From: Tridacna crocea
Taxonomy: Eukaryota; Mollusca; Bivalvia; Cardiida; Cardiidae
DNA length: 64,000 bases
Reading direction: 5' to 3'
Assembly: GCA_943736015.1 (NCBI GenBank)
Contig: OX031061.1
Coordinates: forward strand, 65,416,192-65,480,191
Within the stretch, counting starts at the first letter, position 1, and each line of letters starts with the position of its first letter. The notes below the pieces were generated by a model. That model did not search any database, had not been told where the DNA came from, and was given only the letters and a program-made list of their open reading frames with translations. A program made the translations under genes and the position numbers. Positions 1-9,934 of this stretch are shown piece after piece.

Positions 1-150
1 AATACCAAAATCCTTTGCTTTTATGGTCTTGAAAATAAAGGCTTTTGAAAACATTTAAGAGAAGAAAATGCTGCAAACCAGCATTTTTTTTATCATTTTT
101 GCTGCAATGTTTTCCATCTTTTTGAAGACAAATCGTATATTGAAGACCTC
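1..150 (+). repeat. TTAA-hairpin element, degenerate, cut by window edge
   Basis: The remnant has GAAAACATTTAAGAGAAG, then ATGCTGCAAACCAGCAT, then TGCAATGTTTTCC, which is the arm-core-arm order of the family with many substitutions. The left end lies outside the window. Confidence 0.6.
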
Positions 151-179
151 AATTGTATCTTTTCTGAAATAAAACAGGG

Positions 180-299
180 TTACTCTTTACCACACAACAA
201 AGTGTTAGACTCGTCCAAACTGAAAGCATTTTGCAGACAACAAATTGTAGAAATTTTTCCTGAAAGGTCAGAAAACATAGTGGGAGATGGAAAAAATGC
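180..299 (-). repeat. TTAA-hairpin element, - orientation, truncated
   Basis: It starts with ACTCTTTACCACACAACAAAGTG and the GTCCAAACTGAAAGCATTTGCAG block and reaches the left arm (GAAAACATAGTGGGAGATGG). It stops at the core, exactly where the next copy begins with TTAACCC. Confidence 0.7.
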
Positions 300-528
300 T
301 TAACCCATTACCACACAATCCCTACTTTTGATGCCCCTGAGAAAGAAGTCTATAGAAAACATTGTGGGAAAAGGAGAAAATGCTGGTAACAAGCATTTTC
401 TCCTTTTCCCACAATGTTTTCTACCCTTCACAAAACAAATTTCAAATTTTCAGTCACTTATATTTTGTCATCTGCAAATGCTTTCGATTTGGATAAGTCT
501 ATGATATTGTCGTTTGGTAATGAATTAA
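300..528 (+). repeat. TTAA-hairpin element, full copy (family description)
   Basis: This is a complete member. Order in + orientation: TTAACCCATTACC end; ACACAATCCC and GACCCTGAGAAAGAAGCC-like block; left arm starting GAAAACATTGTGGGAAAAGG; core ATGCTGGT-A-ACCAGCAT; right arm; a CAAATTTCAAATTTTCAGTC segment; the TGTCGTCTGCAAATGCTTTC and TTGGACCAGTCTAAAATTTTG blocks; GGTAAWGAGTTAA end. The outer inverted repeats are about 13 bp and the two halves are otherwise unlike, so orientation can be assigned. There is no coding capacity. A TTAA at both ends suggests a TTAA-specific (piggyBac-like) transposase acting in trans, which is inference because no such transposase is seen here. Confidence 0.85.
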
Positions 529-607
529 TAGCATTTTCTCCTTTTCTCACAATGTTTTCAAGGCTTTTTGTTTTCAGGGTTGTTAAAACAATGTTTGTCA
601 TGAGTTA
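529..607 (-). repeat. TTAA-hairpin element, right arm and end only
   Basis: AGCATTTTCTCCTTTTCTC, ACAATGTTTTCAAGGC and AGGGTTGTTAAAAC form the second half of a - copy, directly abutting the previous element. The end GAGTTAA is retained. Confidence 0.6.
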
Positions 608-608
608 A

Positions 609-755
609 AACTTTTTACCCTTTACCAAACAAATGGAAACCTATCGAAAACAAGTGAAGAGAAAAGGAGAAAATGCTGGTAACCATCATTGTCTCCTTTT
701 CCCCCAATGTTTTCTACCCAGCTGGGAACATATTTCAATTTTTAAGCTATGTTTG
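609..755 (+). repeat. TTAA-hairpin element, + orientation, truncated
   Basis: CTTTACCAAACAAATGG end, AAGTGAAGAGAAAAGGAG arm, core GCTGGTAACCATC and the right arm are present. The AAATGCTTTC and terminal blocks are missing where the next copy starts. Confidence 0.6.
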
Positions 756-765
756 TCGTACGCAA

Positions 766-980
766 ATGACAAAATTTTTGACCTGTCCAAATTGAAAGCA
801 TTCGCAGATGACAAGATAAACAGGGCTTAAACAATTGAAACTTGACTTCAGAAGAGTAGAAAACATTGTGGGAAAAGGTAAAAATGCTGGTTACCAGCAT
901 TTTTTCCTTTTCCCACAATGTTCTCAGAAGGCTTCTTCTCCTGGGTTAAAAAAAACAGGGCTTGTTTGATAAAGAGTTAA
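766..980 (-). repeat. TTAA-hairpin element, - orientation, left end worn
   Basis: The GACCTGTCCAAATTGAAAGC block, near-complete arms with core GCTGGTTACCAGC, and a right end TTTGATAAAGAGTTAA are visible. Confidence 0.75.
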
Positions 981-1117
981 TTAATGTAGACCAGTCTGAA
1001 AAACTTGACTGCTAAAGAGTTCAAAGGCATTTTGGTTAAAATTTTGAAAGAGCGAGCGACCACAGCATGGCAGTTTTCAGACCTTTTTTGCCCGAAATTT
1101 ACCAAATAATCAACGGT

Positions 1118-1180
1118 TCTTTAGATCCAAGATCATACAGAATGTTTTGTGCAGTCTGTTCTTGATAAGCACTATCTCCA
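1118..1180. repeat. H2 palindromic element, degenerate
   Basis: TTAGATCCAAGATCATACAG is followed by TGTGCAGTCTGTTCTTGAT, matching both arms of the H2 palindrome with several mismatches. Nothing else was recognised between 981 and 1448. Confidence 0.5.
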
Positions 1181-1448
1181 ACCTCACAAAGTTGCCCGTA
1201 GCATGCTAAAAAATTTACAATTAATCAGAAAACCTTTAACTGTTATGTAATGGTGGAATGGGTTTTACTTTTAAAGTTCTGACATTGGTCCTGCATGGGT
1301 GCTGTTACAGTACAGTTTTTGTACTACAGTTTTTAAAAATTGCATTTTAAGCTTACCTGAGCACAACATGCTCAAGCTGAGCTTTTAGGATCGAGCTGTG
1401 TCCGTTGTGTGTCGTCCATTTTGCGTGGACAGTTGTCAACAATTTCTT

Positions 1449-1678
1449 TAATTCTTTACCACACAATCATTTTTTTTAACGACCGTGAAAAAGGAAGCCT
1501 TTGAAAACACTGTGGGAAAAAAGGAGAAAATGCTGGTAACCAGCAATTTCTCCTTTTTCCACAATGTTTTCAACCCTTCACGAAACAAGTTCTAAACTTT
1601 CTGTCACTTTTATTTTGTCGCCTGCAAATGCTTTCAATTTTGACAAACCTAAAATTTTGTTGTTTGGTAATGAGTTAA
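1449..1678 (+). repeat. TTAA-hairpin element, + copy
   Basis: TTTAATTCTTTACC end, AACGACCGTGAAAAAGGAAGCC block, core GCTGGTAACCAGC, and right end GGTAATGAGTTAA. The closing TTAA is also the opening TTAA of the next copy. Confidence 0.85.
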
Positions 1679-1902
1679 CTTTTTTACATACAATCCCAAG
1701 TTTTAACGACCCTTAGGAAGAGGCCTTTTTAAAACATTGTAGGAAAAGGAGAAAATGCTGGTAACCAGCATTTTCTCTTTTTCCCACAACGTTTTCTACT
1801 CTGCTGGAAATAAATTTCAATTTTAAGTGAAATTTATTTTGTCCTCTGCAAATTCTTTCAGTTTGGACCAGTCTAAAATTTTGTTGTTTGGTAAAGAGTT
1901 GA
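1675..1902 (+). repeat. TTAA-hairpin element, + copy in tandem
   Basis: It shares TTAA 1675-1678 with its neighbour and runs to GGTAAAGAGTTGA, where the last TTAA is mutated. The core is intact. Confidence 0.85.
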
Positions 1903-2312
1903 CTATTTAAGATGATCTGTTTGAAGAAGTGAGATATATATCTTACTTATAAGTTAGCAGCTTGGATATATAGGATCTGAGATGAGTTTGTGGCTGAGAT
2001 AAAAAGTTATTAAATGAGTCTACAAAATATGTTATTAAGTAAGCTTTTGGCATGCTCAATAACATTTTTTGTCGACAAGTTCAACAAGTTTTAACCTTGA
2101 AAGCCAATGAATGTTTGATTCGTTTTAATCACATAACTGTATAAGAAGAATTATAGTCCAGAATGTGTTAAACATAGGTAGACGTAATTATATTGATTTG
2201 TAATGAAATTACATGAAGCCTAATCGCTATTTTAAAAGATACATTACGAACAAAAAATAGCCTCAAAGAAACTTGCACATATTGCTTTTGTTTTAAATTT
2301 AACTGTGACTGA
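1903..2312. other. Unassigned AT-rich spacer
   Basis: No repeat, RNA gene or convincing exon was recognised. Confidence 0.4.
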
Positions 2313-2541
2313 TTAACTCTTTACCACACAATCCTGACTTTTTTACGACCCTGGGAAAGAGGCCTTTTGAAAACATTGTGTGAAAAGGAGAAAATGCTGG
2401 TAAGCAGCATTTCTTTTTTTTCCTACAATGTTTTCTACTCTTCAAAAAAAGAAATCACCATTTTGACAACATTTAATTTATCGTCTGCAAATGCATTCAG
2501 TTTGGACCAGTGTAAAATTTTGTTGTTTGGTAAAGAGCTAA
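2313..2541 (+). repeat. TTAA-hairpin element, + copy
   Basis: TTAACTCTTTACCACACAAT end and TTGTTTGGTAAAGAGCTAA end. The core reads GCTGGTAAGCAGC and the right arm carries extra T residues. Confidence 0.85.
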
Positions 2542-3094
2542 ATGAACAAGTGTATTATAATTACAAATTTTGGTCGTTCATTTCACTTGGGAACCCAGGT
2601 CAGCAATGTTTTAGAAATAAAGTGTATGAATACAGGGTTTTTAGCAAATACAGCACTATTTTCTTATCTCCCACAGTCATGTGTGAGACAAGAACATTTG
2701 CAATGGCTATATTACATTGAAAACAAGGGGAGTTATGTAATAGAAAAAATTATGTAATAAATTTAGAAAAATGCTATTAGATGAGCCACTGGCAATTTTG
2801 ATAACATATTTTCAGTCCCTATTTGCCCTATAGACAACAATCTTTCACAAATTATAACTCAACAAATTGACATAAAATAAATAACCTCTACGTTACCATA
2901 ATATTATATGCTTGAATTATTGTCTAATCATAGCTTTTGGTAATGTATTCTTCATGCGGAACTATGTAAACAGCCGTCCTGTCCTTGACTGTGAAGTAGA
3001 GCGTGCCACTTTAATGGTCAAACGTGACATTTACCTTAAACAGTATTAATTTCTGTATCGTCCAATTATACCAGGTGATAGAAATATTCATTTT
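2542..3094. other. Unassigned AT-rich spacer
   Basis: Short overlapping ORFs occur here without splice context or recognisable domains. No repeat was recognised. Confidence 0.35.
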
Positions 3095-3324
3095 TTAACT
3101 CTTTTCCACACAATCTGGACTATTTATGACCTTGAGAAGGAAGCCTGTAGAAGATATTGTGGGACAAGGAGAAAATGCTGGTAACCAGCATAAATTCCTT
3201 GTTCACACAATATTTTCTGCCTTATCAAAGTTAGAAATCATCAGGTTACTTAGATTTAACTGGTTGTCTGCAGATGCTTTGAAGTTGGTCCAGTTCAAAA
3301 ATTTGTTGTTTGATAAAGAGTTAA
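3095..3324 (+). repeat. TTAA-hairpin element, + copy
   Basis: TTAACTCTTTTCCACACAAT to TTTGATAAAGAGTTAA. The right arm is eroded (ATAAATTCCTTGTTCACAC), so this palindrome is imperfect. Confidence 0.8.
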
Positions 3325-3445
3325 TTATTCTCTGCATAAAGGTCAATTTCAGGTCAATTTATTGGAGTAATACAGGTCAGAGGATGTAAAATCACAAACA
3401 CTTAAAGCTGGGAATCTCCATTAAATAAAACTTGATACACTTTTC

Positions 3446-3672
3446 TTAACTCTTTACCAAACAACAAATTTGTGGACTGATCCAAATTAAAAGTATTTGC
3501 AGGCAACAAAATAAATGTGACTGAAAAATCGAAACTTGATTAGGGAAGGGTACAAAACATTGTGGGTAAAGGAGAAAATGCTGTTTTCCAGCATTTTCTC
3601 CTTTTACCACAATGTTTTCCAAAGGGCTACATTAGGGTCGTCAAAAGTCGTCAATATGTGGTAAAGGTTTAA
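3446..3672 (-). repeat. TTAA-hairpin element, - copy
   Basis: TTAACTCTTTACCAAACAAC to GTGGTAAAGGTTTAA. The core is GCTGTTTTCCAGC. Confidence 0.85.
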
Positions 3673-3684
3673 AGTAGTATAAAG

Positions 3685-3692
3685 TGACGTCA
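3685..3692. promoter_or_regulatory. CRE-like octamer
   Basis: TGACGTCA, the consensus ATF/CREB octamer, lies in GTGACGTCACATG just outside a TTAA-hairpin copy. There is no adjacent gene, so a function is unproven. Confidence 0.3.
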
Positions 3693-3808
3693 CATGATAT
3701 TTATCCCAACTAGGTGTAACATTATTGTTATGGGACATCATTCTTTATAACTGCATAGCTTCTTTCTGTATTCAGTCACCGAATTACCGCATTAAGGAGA
3801 ATTCTCTT

Positions 3809-3895
3809 AACCCTTTACCTCATGGCAAAATTTTAGACCTATCCAAATTGAAGGCTTTAGCAGACAACAATTTCATAGTGGCTATAATCATGCAA
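3809..3895 (-). repeat. TTAA-hairpin element, - orientation, 3'-truncated
   Basis: TTAACCCTTTACCTCATGG and the GACCTATCCAAATTGAAGGC block are present. The element breaks off before the first arm. Confidence 0.65.
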
Positions 3896-3914
3896 TTTTT
3901 AGCTTTACTGGCTG

Positions 3915-4260
3915 AAAGCCAGCAGAGCTTGTGTTATGGAGGGGTTTCCGTTGTCCGTCCGTCAGTCCATCTGTCCGTCTGTTAAGTCTATTTCTTGTTT
4001 ACGCGATAATGTCTACATTTTGTTGTCAGATTTTTGTGAAACTTGCACAGTTTATTATCTCGTCAATAGCTTCAACCCTATTGATTTTTAGAAAAGTCAA
4101 ACAAAGAGTATGGGAAGAGTAGCCATTTCAAGTTGAAAATTTCCAATTCTTGTTTACGCGATAAAGTCTTCATTTGTTGTCAGATTTTCGTGAAACTTGC
4201 ACACTTTGTTTATCTCATCACTAGCTTCAACCCTATTGATTTTCACAGAAATCCAACAAT
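3915..4260. repeat. GTCCGTCCGTC repeat with internal duplication
   Basis: A GTTGTCCGTCCGTCAGTCC head is followed by two diverged copies of a roughly 160-bp unit, at about 3992-4148 and 4151-4256. Each unit has TTGTTTACGCGATAA, GTTGTCAGATTTT, GTGAAACTTGCACA and TAGCTTCAACCCTATTGATT. Similar heads occur at 21285 and 51510. The style is common in mollusc DNA (recollection). Confidence 0.6.
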
Positions 4261-4654
4261 CCTTTCCCACAGTGTTTTCTACCATAGAAGGTAAACAGGG
4301 AAACTCATGTGGACGTCTGCTCATTGCTTCATGTGTATTTGTAAGGGGTTTGTAAAACAATATTTCAATGGCTTTTAGATATATGATGTAAAGGGGGGTA
4401 ATAACCTGCATCCAATAGAGGGCGCATCGCAGGAATCTCGAAATAGGGCTCTGTCAGCCAAGATAAGATCCACGTTGTGATCGTAACCTAGGCTCACAAA
4501 GATGCTGTTAAGGGTATCTTTGTACTTTTGAAATGTTTGTTTTTGTTTTCTCGATAACAATCCTTCAGTCACATGTTTACATGCATTATTTAGATCAGTT
4601 ACACTCCAAAATATCTTTCTTTGTCAAACAAAGAGTGATAACATGTGCTTAATC

Positions 4655-4881
4655 TTAACCCTTTACTCCATAGATACTCATTTCTACGCATTGCTTTTAG
4701 GAGCCTTTGGAAAACAATGTGGCTAAAGGTGAAATTGATCGTGACGAGCAATTTTACCTTTTGTCACAATGTTTTCTACACTATCAAAAGTTGTCATATA
4801 TACATAAGAAACGGCTTCATCCGTGCTGTTATTTAGTGTCAGTTAGAGATAACACTGAAATACCTTATGGGTAAAGGGTTT
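4655..4881 (+). repeat. TTAA-hairpin element, GTGAAATT subfamily
   Basis: It starts TTAACCCTTTACTCCATAG. The arms read GTGGCTAAAGGTGAAATTG and CAATTTTACCTTTTGTCAC, with core ATCGTGACGAGC. The tail has CATATATACATAAGAAACGG and CCTTATGGGTAAAGGGTT. Copies at 8032 and 37119 share the ends and core, defining a subfamily. Confidence 0.8.
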
Positions 4882-5095
4882 TACTGTTTACTAAAAGGCA
4901 AAATTTTGGACGAGGCCAAAATCAGCACTGCAGATGACGAATTAAATGTTGCTAAGATGATGATTTTTCTCTGTCTAGCAGGAAAGAAAATATTGTCGGA
5001 AAAGGAGAAAATGCTGGTTATCAGCATTTTCTCCTTTTCCCACAGTGTTGTCAAAAGCTTTCTTCTATAGGGTCGTTAACAGTCAAGATTGTGTG
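4878..5095 (-). repeat. TTAA-hairpin element, - copy abutting the previous one
   Basis: TTTTACTGTTTACTAAAAGG and the GACGAGGCCAAAATCAGC block, core GCTGGTTATCAGC, and an end eroded to GTGTGGTGTAGAGG. Confidence 0.75.
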
Positions 5096-5116
5096 GTGTA
5101 GAGGACATAAAAGGCT

Positions 5117-5345
5117 TTTAACTCTTTCCCAAACGACAAATTTTAGACACTTCCAAACTGAAAGAGTTTGCAGACAAACTTCAAATTTGAAAAAAAATGG
5201 CAGAAAGTTTTCCTTATTGGTAGAAAAAACTGTGGGAAAAGGAGAAATTGCTTGTTACGAGCAATTTCTCCTTTTCCCACAGTGTTTTTTAAAAGGTTTT
5301 TACCCCAGGGTCGTAAAAACCAGGGATTGTATAGTAAAGGGTTAA
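5117..5345 (-). repeat. TTAA-hairpin element, TTGCTTGTTACGAGCAA core subfamily
   Basis: TTAACTCTTTCCCAAACGAC to GTAAAGGGTTAA. The palindrome centre is ATTGCTTGTTACGAGCAAT instead of ATGCTGGTAACCAGCAT, and both arms carry ACTGTGGG/CCCACAGT. Related cores occur at 26318 and 37648. Confidence 0.85.
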
Positions 5346-5369
5346 TTGATCAATTGTATGGTGTTTAAC

Positions 5370-5530
5370 ACCGTTTTCAACACTGTATAATTATGTATAA
5401 TTTTTGGGACATGAAAATTTTTGCGATTTTGTGAATTTGAAAAATTGGCCAACTTTCGCAAATATTTCTGTAGGCAAGATGCCATCAGTAATTTACAAAT
5501 TTTTCGACAAGCTTATATACATGTATACAG
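5370..5530. repeat. Dispersed repeat with TTTTGCGATTTTGTGAATTTG
   Basis: It shares the order AAATTTTTGC, GAATTTGAAAAA, CAACTT, ATTTCTGTA and AAGATG..ATCAGTA with 5780-5990 and 15170-15350, all diverged. Boundaries are unclear. Confidence 0.4.
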
Positions 5531-5635
5531 TATTTTTTCCTTTTTTTTGAGAATTTTTTTCTCCCTTTCCGGTGAGAAATCTGTGTGAACATGTCTGTTT
5601 ACTTTTCTTTAAAGAATTAAGGAAAAGACTCCCTG

Positions 5636-5772
5636 TAACCCATTACCAGACCACAAAATCTTAGACTTGTCCAAATTGTAAGCATTTGCAGATGACAATT
5701 GCTGTGTGGCTCAAATGGTGCAATTTTTATTTGATAAGTTAGAAAACATTGTGAGAACAATGTGGATACTCT
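5636..5772 (-). repeat. TTAA-hairpin element, - orientation, truncated
   Basis: GTAACCCATTACCAGACC and GACTTGTCCAAATTGTAAGC blocks, ending in the left arm (GAAAACATTGTGAGAAC). Confidence 0.65.
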
Positions 5773-5779
5773 CTGAGCC

Positions 5780-5990
5780 AATCAAATACTGTATAACGGG
5801 AAATTTGTGCAATTTCGAAATTATCACAAACTTTTCTGTTCGCGAGTTATACTACAAATATACTAACATATAAAGAGTGTCTTGATTCCAAACTTCGACG
5901 TACAGAAAATGTCTGTAATCAGTATTTTGGGAAGTTTTTGACACATGTATATGTCCACATGTACAGTAACTAGTGCACTCTCTTGCACTA
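5780..5990. repeat. Dispersed repeat related to 5370-5530
   Basis: GGGAAATTTGTGCAATTTCG, TATAAAGAGTGTCTTGATTC and AAAATGTCTGTAATCAGTAT match the same blocks at 15170-15350. Confidence 0.4.
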
Positions 5991-6074
5991 CAGATCATTC
6001 CCAATCACCTCTGTAGTTGGCTCAGAAAATAGTTTGTTATCATGTGCTGTTTTCGTCACATGACCATAATCAAA

Positions 6075-6290
6075 ATGGCAACACAAACACAAGTGAAAGA
6101 AAGACTAACTGATTGTTCTGTGTGCTGTTCAAACGGCATATGGCCAGTCAGACTTAGTGGTAGGAAATGTGGACAAGAGGGATTTTCTGAAAGGCTTAAA
6201 TGTCTTTTAAAGGACGATGACTTGTTTTTTGATCTTACAAACTTAGATCCATCAGTGTGTCAAAACTGTTGTCATCATTCATGGGCATAG
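6075..6290 (+). CDS. Hypothetical cysteine-rich ORF or first exon
   Basis: A 71-codon reading frame starts at an ATG in good context (CAAAATGGCA) and ends at a stop. The predicted peptide is unusually protein-like for this window: it has two Cys pairs, CSVC near residue 14 and CQNC near residue 63, with two further Cys between them, and little low complexity. The C-x2-C...C-x2-C spacing recalls small zinc-binding modules such as ZAD-type domains, but I do not recognise the family. There is no clear donor site at its end, no known neighbour, and it could be a chance ORF. It lies 3.6 kb upstream of the ZIP exons on the same strand, with nothing linking them. Confidence 0.25.
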   Translation: MATQTQVKERLTDCSVCCSNGIWPVRLSGRKCGQEGFSERLKCLLKDDDLFFDLTNLDPSVCQNCCHHSWA

Positions 6291-6299
6291 CCATTTTTA

Positions 6300-6749
6300 G
6301 CATGTTTGGCGTAAGATTCTGATCAGTAAAGAAGCTTGAAAAAATAGTTCCATTGTATACAGGTAAATTCATCAGTTTGAATGCACATATGCTGTATCCG
6401 GAGTCATATTTTGTTTGTCTACTTTATTATGTTATACATGAAACAGTGAAACAGTAACAAAACATGTTTTCCTCGCTTTGACAAGATTCTTGTCATTTAG
6501 TCCATTGCAGAGAAGTATGGTGAGAGTAAGGATTGACAACTCTGCTTGGAGACTGTAACTAGTGTTTAATTTTGTAATGGCAGTGCCACTCAGCCCTTAC
6601 CCCAAAGAAATATATGGTACATTTGTAGAGTGGTATCAAGCTCTAGACAAAGCTGGATATCTAAGGTCACAAACTGTTACCCATATCACTCACCAAATAG
6701 AAAAGTCTTCCATTGTAACAGCAACGGAATTTATCTAATTTTGAAGTGC
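6300..6749. other. Unassigned spacer
   Basis: No recognisable repeat or exon. Confidence 0.35.
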
Positions 6750-6948
6750 TTAACATTTACCCCACAATCCCGACTTTAAAGAAACCTTAGAAAGAAGCCT
6801 TTTGAAAACATCAAGGGAAAAGGAGAAAATGCTGGTCACCAGCATTTTCTCCTTTTCCCATGATGTTTTCTACCCTTCCTGTAAGGAATTTTTATGTTTT
6901 CAGTCGCATTCATTTTGTCATCTATAAATTCTGTACATTTGGACTACA
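6750..6948 (+). repeat. TTAA-hairpin element, + copy, right end lost
   Basis: TTAACATTTACCCCACAATC. The arms carry ACATCAAGGG opposite CCCATGATGT, a mostly paired change from ACATTGTGGG. The copy ends near TTTGGACTACAAGC. Confidence 0.75.
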
Positions 6949-7214
6949 AGCTGATGAACCATGAACCATAAGCTGATGAAATAGATTATATATTATATTT
7001 CCTCTGATTATTTTGTCAACGAATGCCCTTTTTAAAACTAGTGATCTGACTGATCTCAAATCAATTATAAAAATAGTTACAGATTTTTTGGCAGGAGGAA
7101 AATTTTCTCTGTGTTGGGGAAATAATTCCCCCCCAGCTTGAATTACTTCTTTACCCATAACATTTCTAGAAACAGTCACATGAAATATAATACGATCACC
7201 GGTAGTATATTGGA

Positions 7215-7490
7215 CTTTTTATATGCCCGTCGAAGACGGGACGTATTATGGGATCACCCGTGGCGGGCGGGCGGCTTCCAGGTCTTTGTCCGGATCATAT
7301 CTCCAAAACTATACAAGCTAGGGTTATGAAATTTCATGGGTGGATAGATCTCATCAACGGGGAGTGCAGTGAACAGGAACCATAACTCTTGCTTGCTTAA
7401 TTTTTGAGTTATTGCCCTTTGTTGTTTTTCATACTTGAATTTTGTCCAACTTGGGGGTAAAACGGGCGTATCTTGCGACAATTTGCCGCT
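7215..7490. repeat. GCCCGTCGAAGACGGGACG repeat
   Basis: A GC-richer island begins with the inverted repeat CCCGTCGAAGACGGG and contains TTTGTCCGGATCATATCTCC and GGGTTATGAAATTTCATGGG. I recall this as a common mollusc interspersed repeat. It occurs once in this window. The rest of 6950-8030 holds nothing recognisable. Confidence 0.45.
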
Positions 7491-8031
7491 CTTGTTGAAG
7501 ATATGATTTTAATATTTCTAGATCTAGTGCATAAAAGCTAGTGTATTGTAAATGTTATATGACATATGTTACATGTAGAGGTCCTCTTTATTTCACATAC
7601 GCATTTTATTGACCTTACTTCTTTCATTATACATTTTCTGAGAGAATATTAGCGAAGAGAATATGAGCAATTAGTCTTATTCCACATGTTATTTGTACCA
7701 TACATATATTTAGGACCCTTCCATATTTGACAGACACATTTTTACTGACTTTTGATGCTAATTTGTATATATCTTTATACCAGTCTATGGTGCATTTTGT
7801 TTGCGGCGTTAGACCAAAACAGTTCATATCATACATCTTGTTACATGATAAACCGGTCAATGCCAGCAAATTGTTTTTGCTATATTCAAGCTCCTTCTTG
7901 CCACAGTAGAGGTTGTATGCCAGCCTGTATTAGTCAGTGTAGCCTGCCCATGTATTTTCAGTCATTAAACCTTACTAATGCAAATTGTGGGCCATTGGCA
8001 GAGCTGTTGCCTTGACAGGAAAGAAATGTTG

Positions 8032-8270
8032 TTAATCCTTTATTCCATAGATACTCATTTCAACGCATTGCTTGTAAAAGCCTTTGGAAAACATTGTGGC
8101 AAAAGGTGAATTTGCTCTTCACGAGCAATTTGGTGATATTGCTCATAATGAGCAATTTCACCTTTTGCCACAATATTTTCTACATTATCAAAAGGTGTGG
8201 TATACACATAAGAAACGGCCTAGGGTCAGTTAGAGATACCATAGAAATGCCTTATGGGATAAAGGGTTAA
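8032..8270 (+). repeat. TTAA-hairpin element, GTGAAATT subfamily
   Basis: TTAATCCTTTATTCCATAG to GGATAAAGGGTTAA. The core is expanded: GCTCTTCACGAGC is followed by a second GCTCATAATGAGC hairpin, giving a compound centre. Confidence 0.8.
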
Positions 8271-8480
8271 ACCACTTACTAATGATGAAATTTTGGATTC
8301 GACCAAATTGAAACCATTTTTGAAGACAATGTTGCTCAAATGAAGATTTCTGTCCCTCATAGGCAGAAAACATTGTTGGAAAAGAAGAAAATGGTGGTTA
8401 CCAGCATTTTCTACTTTTCGAACAATGTTTTCAATAGGTTTGTCTATCCAGATCAATACATGGGACTGGTAAAGGTATAG
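8267..8480 (-). repeat. TTAA-hairpin element, - copy sharing TTAA 8267-8270
   Basis: TTAAACCACTTACTAATGATG, GATTCGACCAAATTGAAACC, core GGTGGTTACCAGC; the end is eroded to GACTGGTAAAGGTATAG. Confidence 0.75.
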
Positions 8481-8539
8481 AAGCAACTTATCTAGATGAC
8501 CTCATCTAAATAGATCCTCAATACTGAAATCAGCACTTT

Positions 8540-8930
8540 AACTCTTTACCTGAAATTTTACCGCCCTAAAGAGCCTAAGAATGAAGCCTGTTAAAAACAT
8601 CATTGAAAAAGGAGAATAATTTTATGATGGTCTCCCTCTTTCCCATTCACCCACCGCCCCACCCACCCCCCAAGGGGAGGAGTGTGTGTTAAAATGAGAC
8701 AGTATGGTAATCTTTTAACAAGCATTTTCTTTTTCCCACCACGTTTTTTAACAGCTGTTGGCATCGGAGTCGTCAACCCTGTATTATATGTGTTAATTCT
8801 TTACAAAACAACAAATTCTGGGCTAGACCAAAGCAATAGCAAACAACATATTCACTGTAATTAAGATGATGATGTCTGACTATGATGGAGTAGAAAACAT
8901 GGTGAGAAAATGCTGGTTACCAACTGTCAC
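8540..8930. repeat. Cluster of three degenerate TTAA-hairpin fragments
   Basis: Left half at about 8540-8640 (TTAACTCTTTACCTG..GAATGAAGCC), right half at 8719-8795 (ACAAGCATTTTCTTTTTCCC..CGTCAACCC), and a - copy at 8793-8930 (TTAATTCTTTACAAAACAAC) that breaks off after the core. A C-rich/G-rich interruption sits at 8648-8690. Confidence 0.6.
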
Positions 8931-9105
8931 CAATGACAGATCAAGGCATACCCCAGAAAGGCTGTCGATCTATTCAGGGACATAGCTGTTTACTGTATCA
9001 TATTTTCAATTACATTAGTTTTATGAAATACAGACGAATTCCAGTGAAACTGTCACCTATGACGGCATACTAGAAAGGTTGTTGATCTATTCAAGGACAT
9101 TGCTT
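8927..9105 (+). repeat. Diverged tandem duplication, about 120-bp period
   Basis: CACCAATGACAGATCAAGGC with CTGTCGATCTATTCAGGGAC recurs as CACCTATGACGGCATACTAG with TTGTTGATCTATTCAAGGAC. Confidence 0.55.
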
Positions 9106-9299
9106 TTCTCAAGGAAATAGGATCTTACAGGAAATTGTGATACTTTTTTATACCTTTTATTCATTTTTATACTATTTTGTTATGACTATATATTTATTTT
9201 ATCTTCATGCACTATAGCATTATTTCCTAACACATCTCTCATCAAAATTATACTAATGACTTACATTCTTACATCCTATCCTTTTCTTTCATTACTTCT

Positions 9300-9365
9300 T
9301 CATTGCACCCTAAAAAACCTTGGCTGTCGATGCGCCATAAAAGACCATAAATTCATTCATAAATT
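9300..9365 (+). repeat. Possible retroposon 3' end with ATTC tail
   Basis: CTTGGCTGTCGATGCGCCAT is followed by AAATTCATTCATAAATTCATTC, the look of a non-LTR or SINE 3' terminus. The body upstream (9200-9300) is not recognised. Confidence 0.35.
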
Positions 9366-9441
9366 CATTCATTGACATTAACAAACGCTTAGAAAATGGA
9401 CATGTGCAAAATTTTGTTGTCGGGTAAAGAGTTATCATTAG

Positions 9442-9676
9442 TTAATTCTTTATTAAACAACAAAATGTTAGACTGTTCCAAATTGAAAGCATTTGCAGAC
9501 AACAAAATAAAAGTGACTGAAAAAAAAAAAACTTTTTTTTTTTTGCCAGCCTTTTGAAAACACTGTGGGAAAAGGAGAAAATGCTTATTACCAGCATTTT
9601 CTCCTTTTCCTCCATGTTTTCAAAAGGCTTCGTTCTTGGTGTCATTTAAAGTCAGGATTATGTGGTAAAGGGTTAA
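9442..9676 (-). repeat. TTAA-hairpin element, - copy
   Basis: TTAATTCTTTATTAAACAAC to GTGGTAAAGGGTTAA. The segment between the AAATAAAAGTGACTG block and the arm is replaced by a poly-A/poly-T run. Confidence 0.8.
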
Positions 9677-9717
9677 ATAATTATATCATATTCTGTGTCA
9701 ATATGCAGCAGTACACT

Positions 9718-9870
9718 TAACTCTTTACCAAACTACAAAATTTCATTAAAAATTGCATTAAAAGCACTTGCAGGCGACAAAATAAACATAAATATCTAAA
9801 TTTGTTTCTAGCAGGATAGAAAACATTGTTGGAAAAGGAGAAAATGCTGTTTACCAATCTTCCAAAGGGT
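9718..9870 (-). repeat. TTAA-hairpin element, - orientation, truncated, in ZIP intron
   Basis: TTAACTCTTTACCAAACTAC through the left arm (GAAAACATTGTTGGAAAAGG) into the core, then lost. It ends about 65 bp upstream of the ZIP exon acceptor. Confidence 0.7.
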
Positions 9871-9934
9871 CACAGAATTATGAGCATTGTTTTAGTAAGA
9901 GTTGGTTTAAATGAACATCTTTATATTTTTGCAG

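Noticed and set aside
9826-9934. N-terminal extension of the ZIP ORF from an upstream ATG
   Set aside because: This part is a truncated hairpin element plus intron; the TTTGCAG acceptor and family alignment start the exon at 9935.
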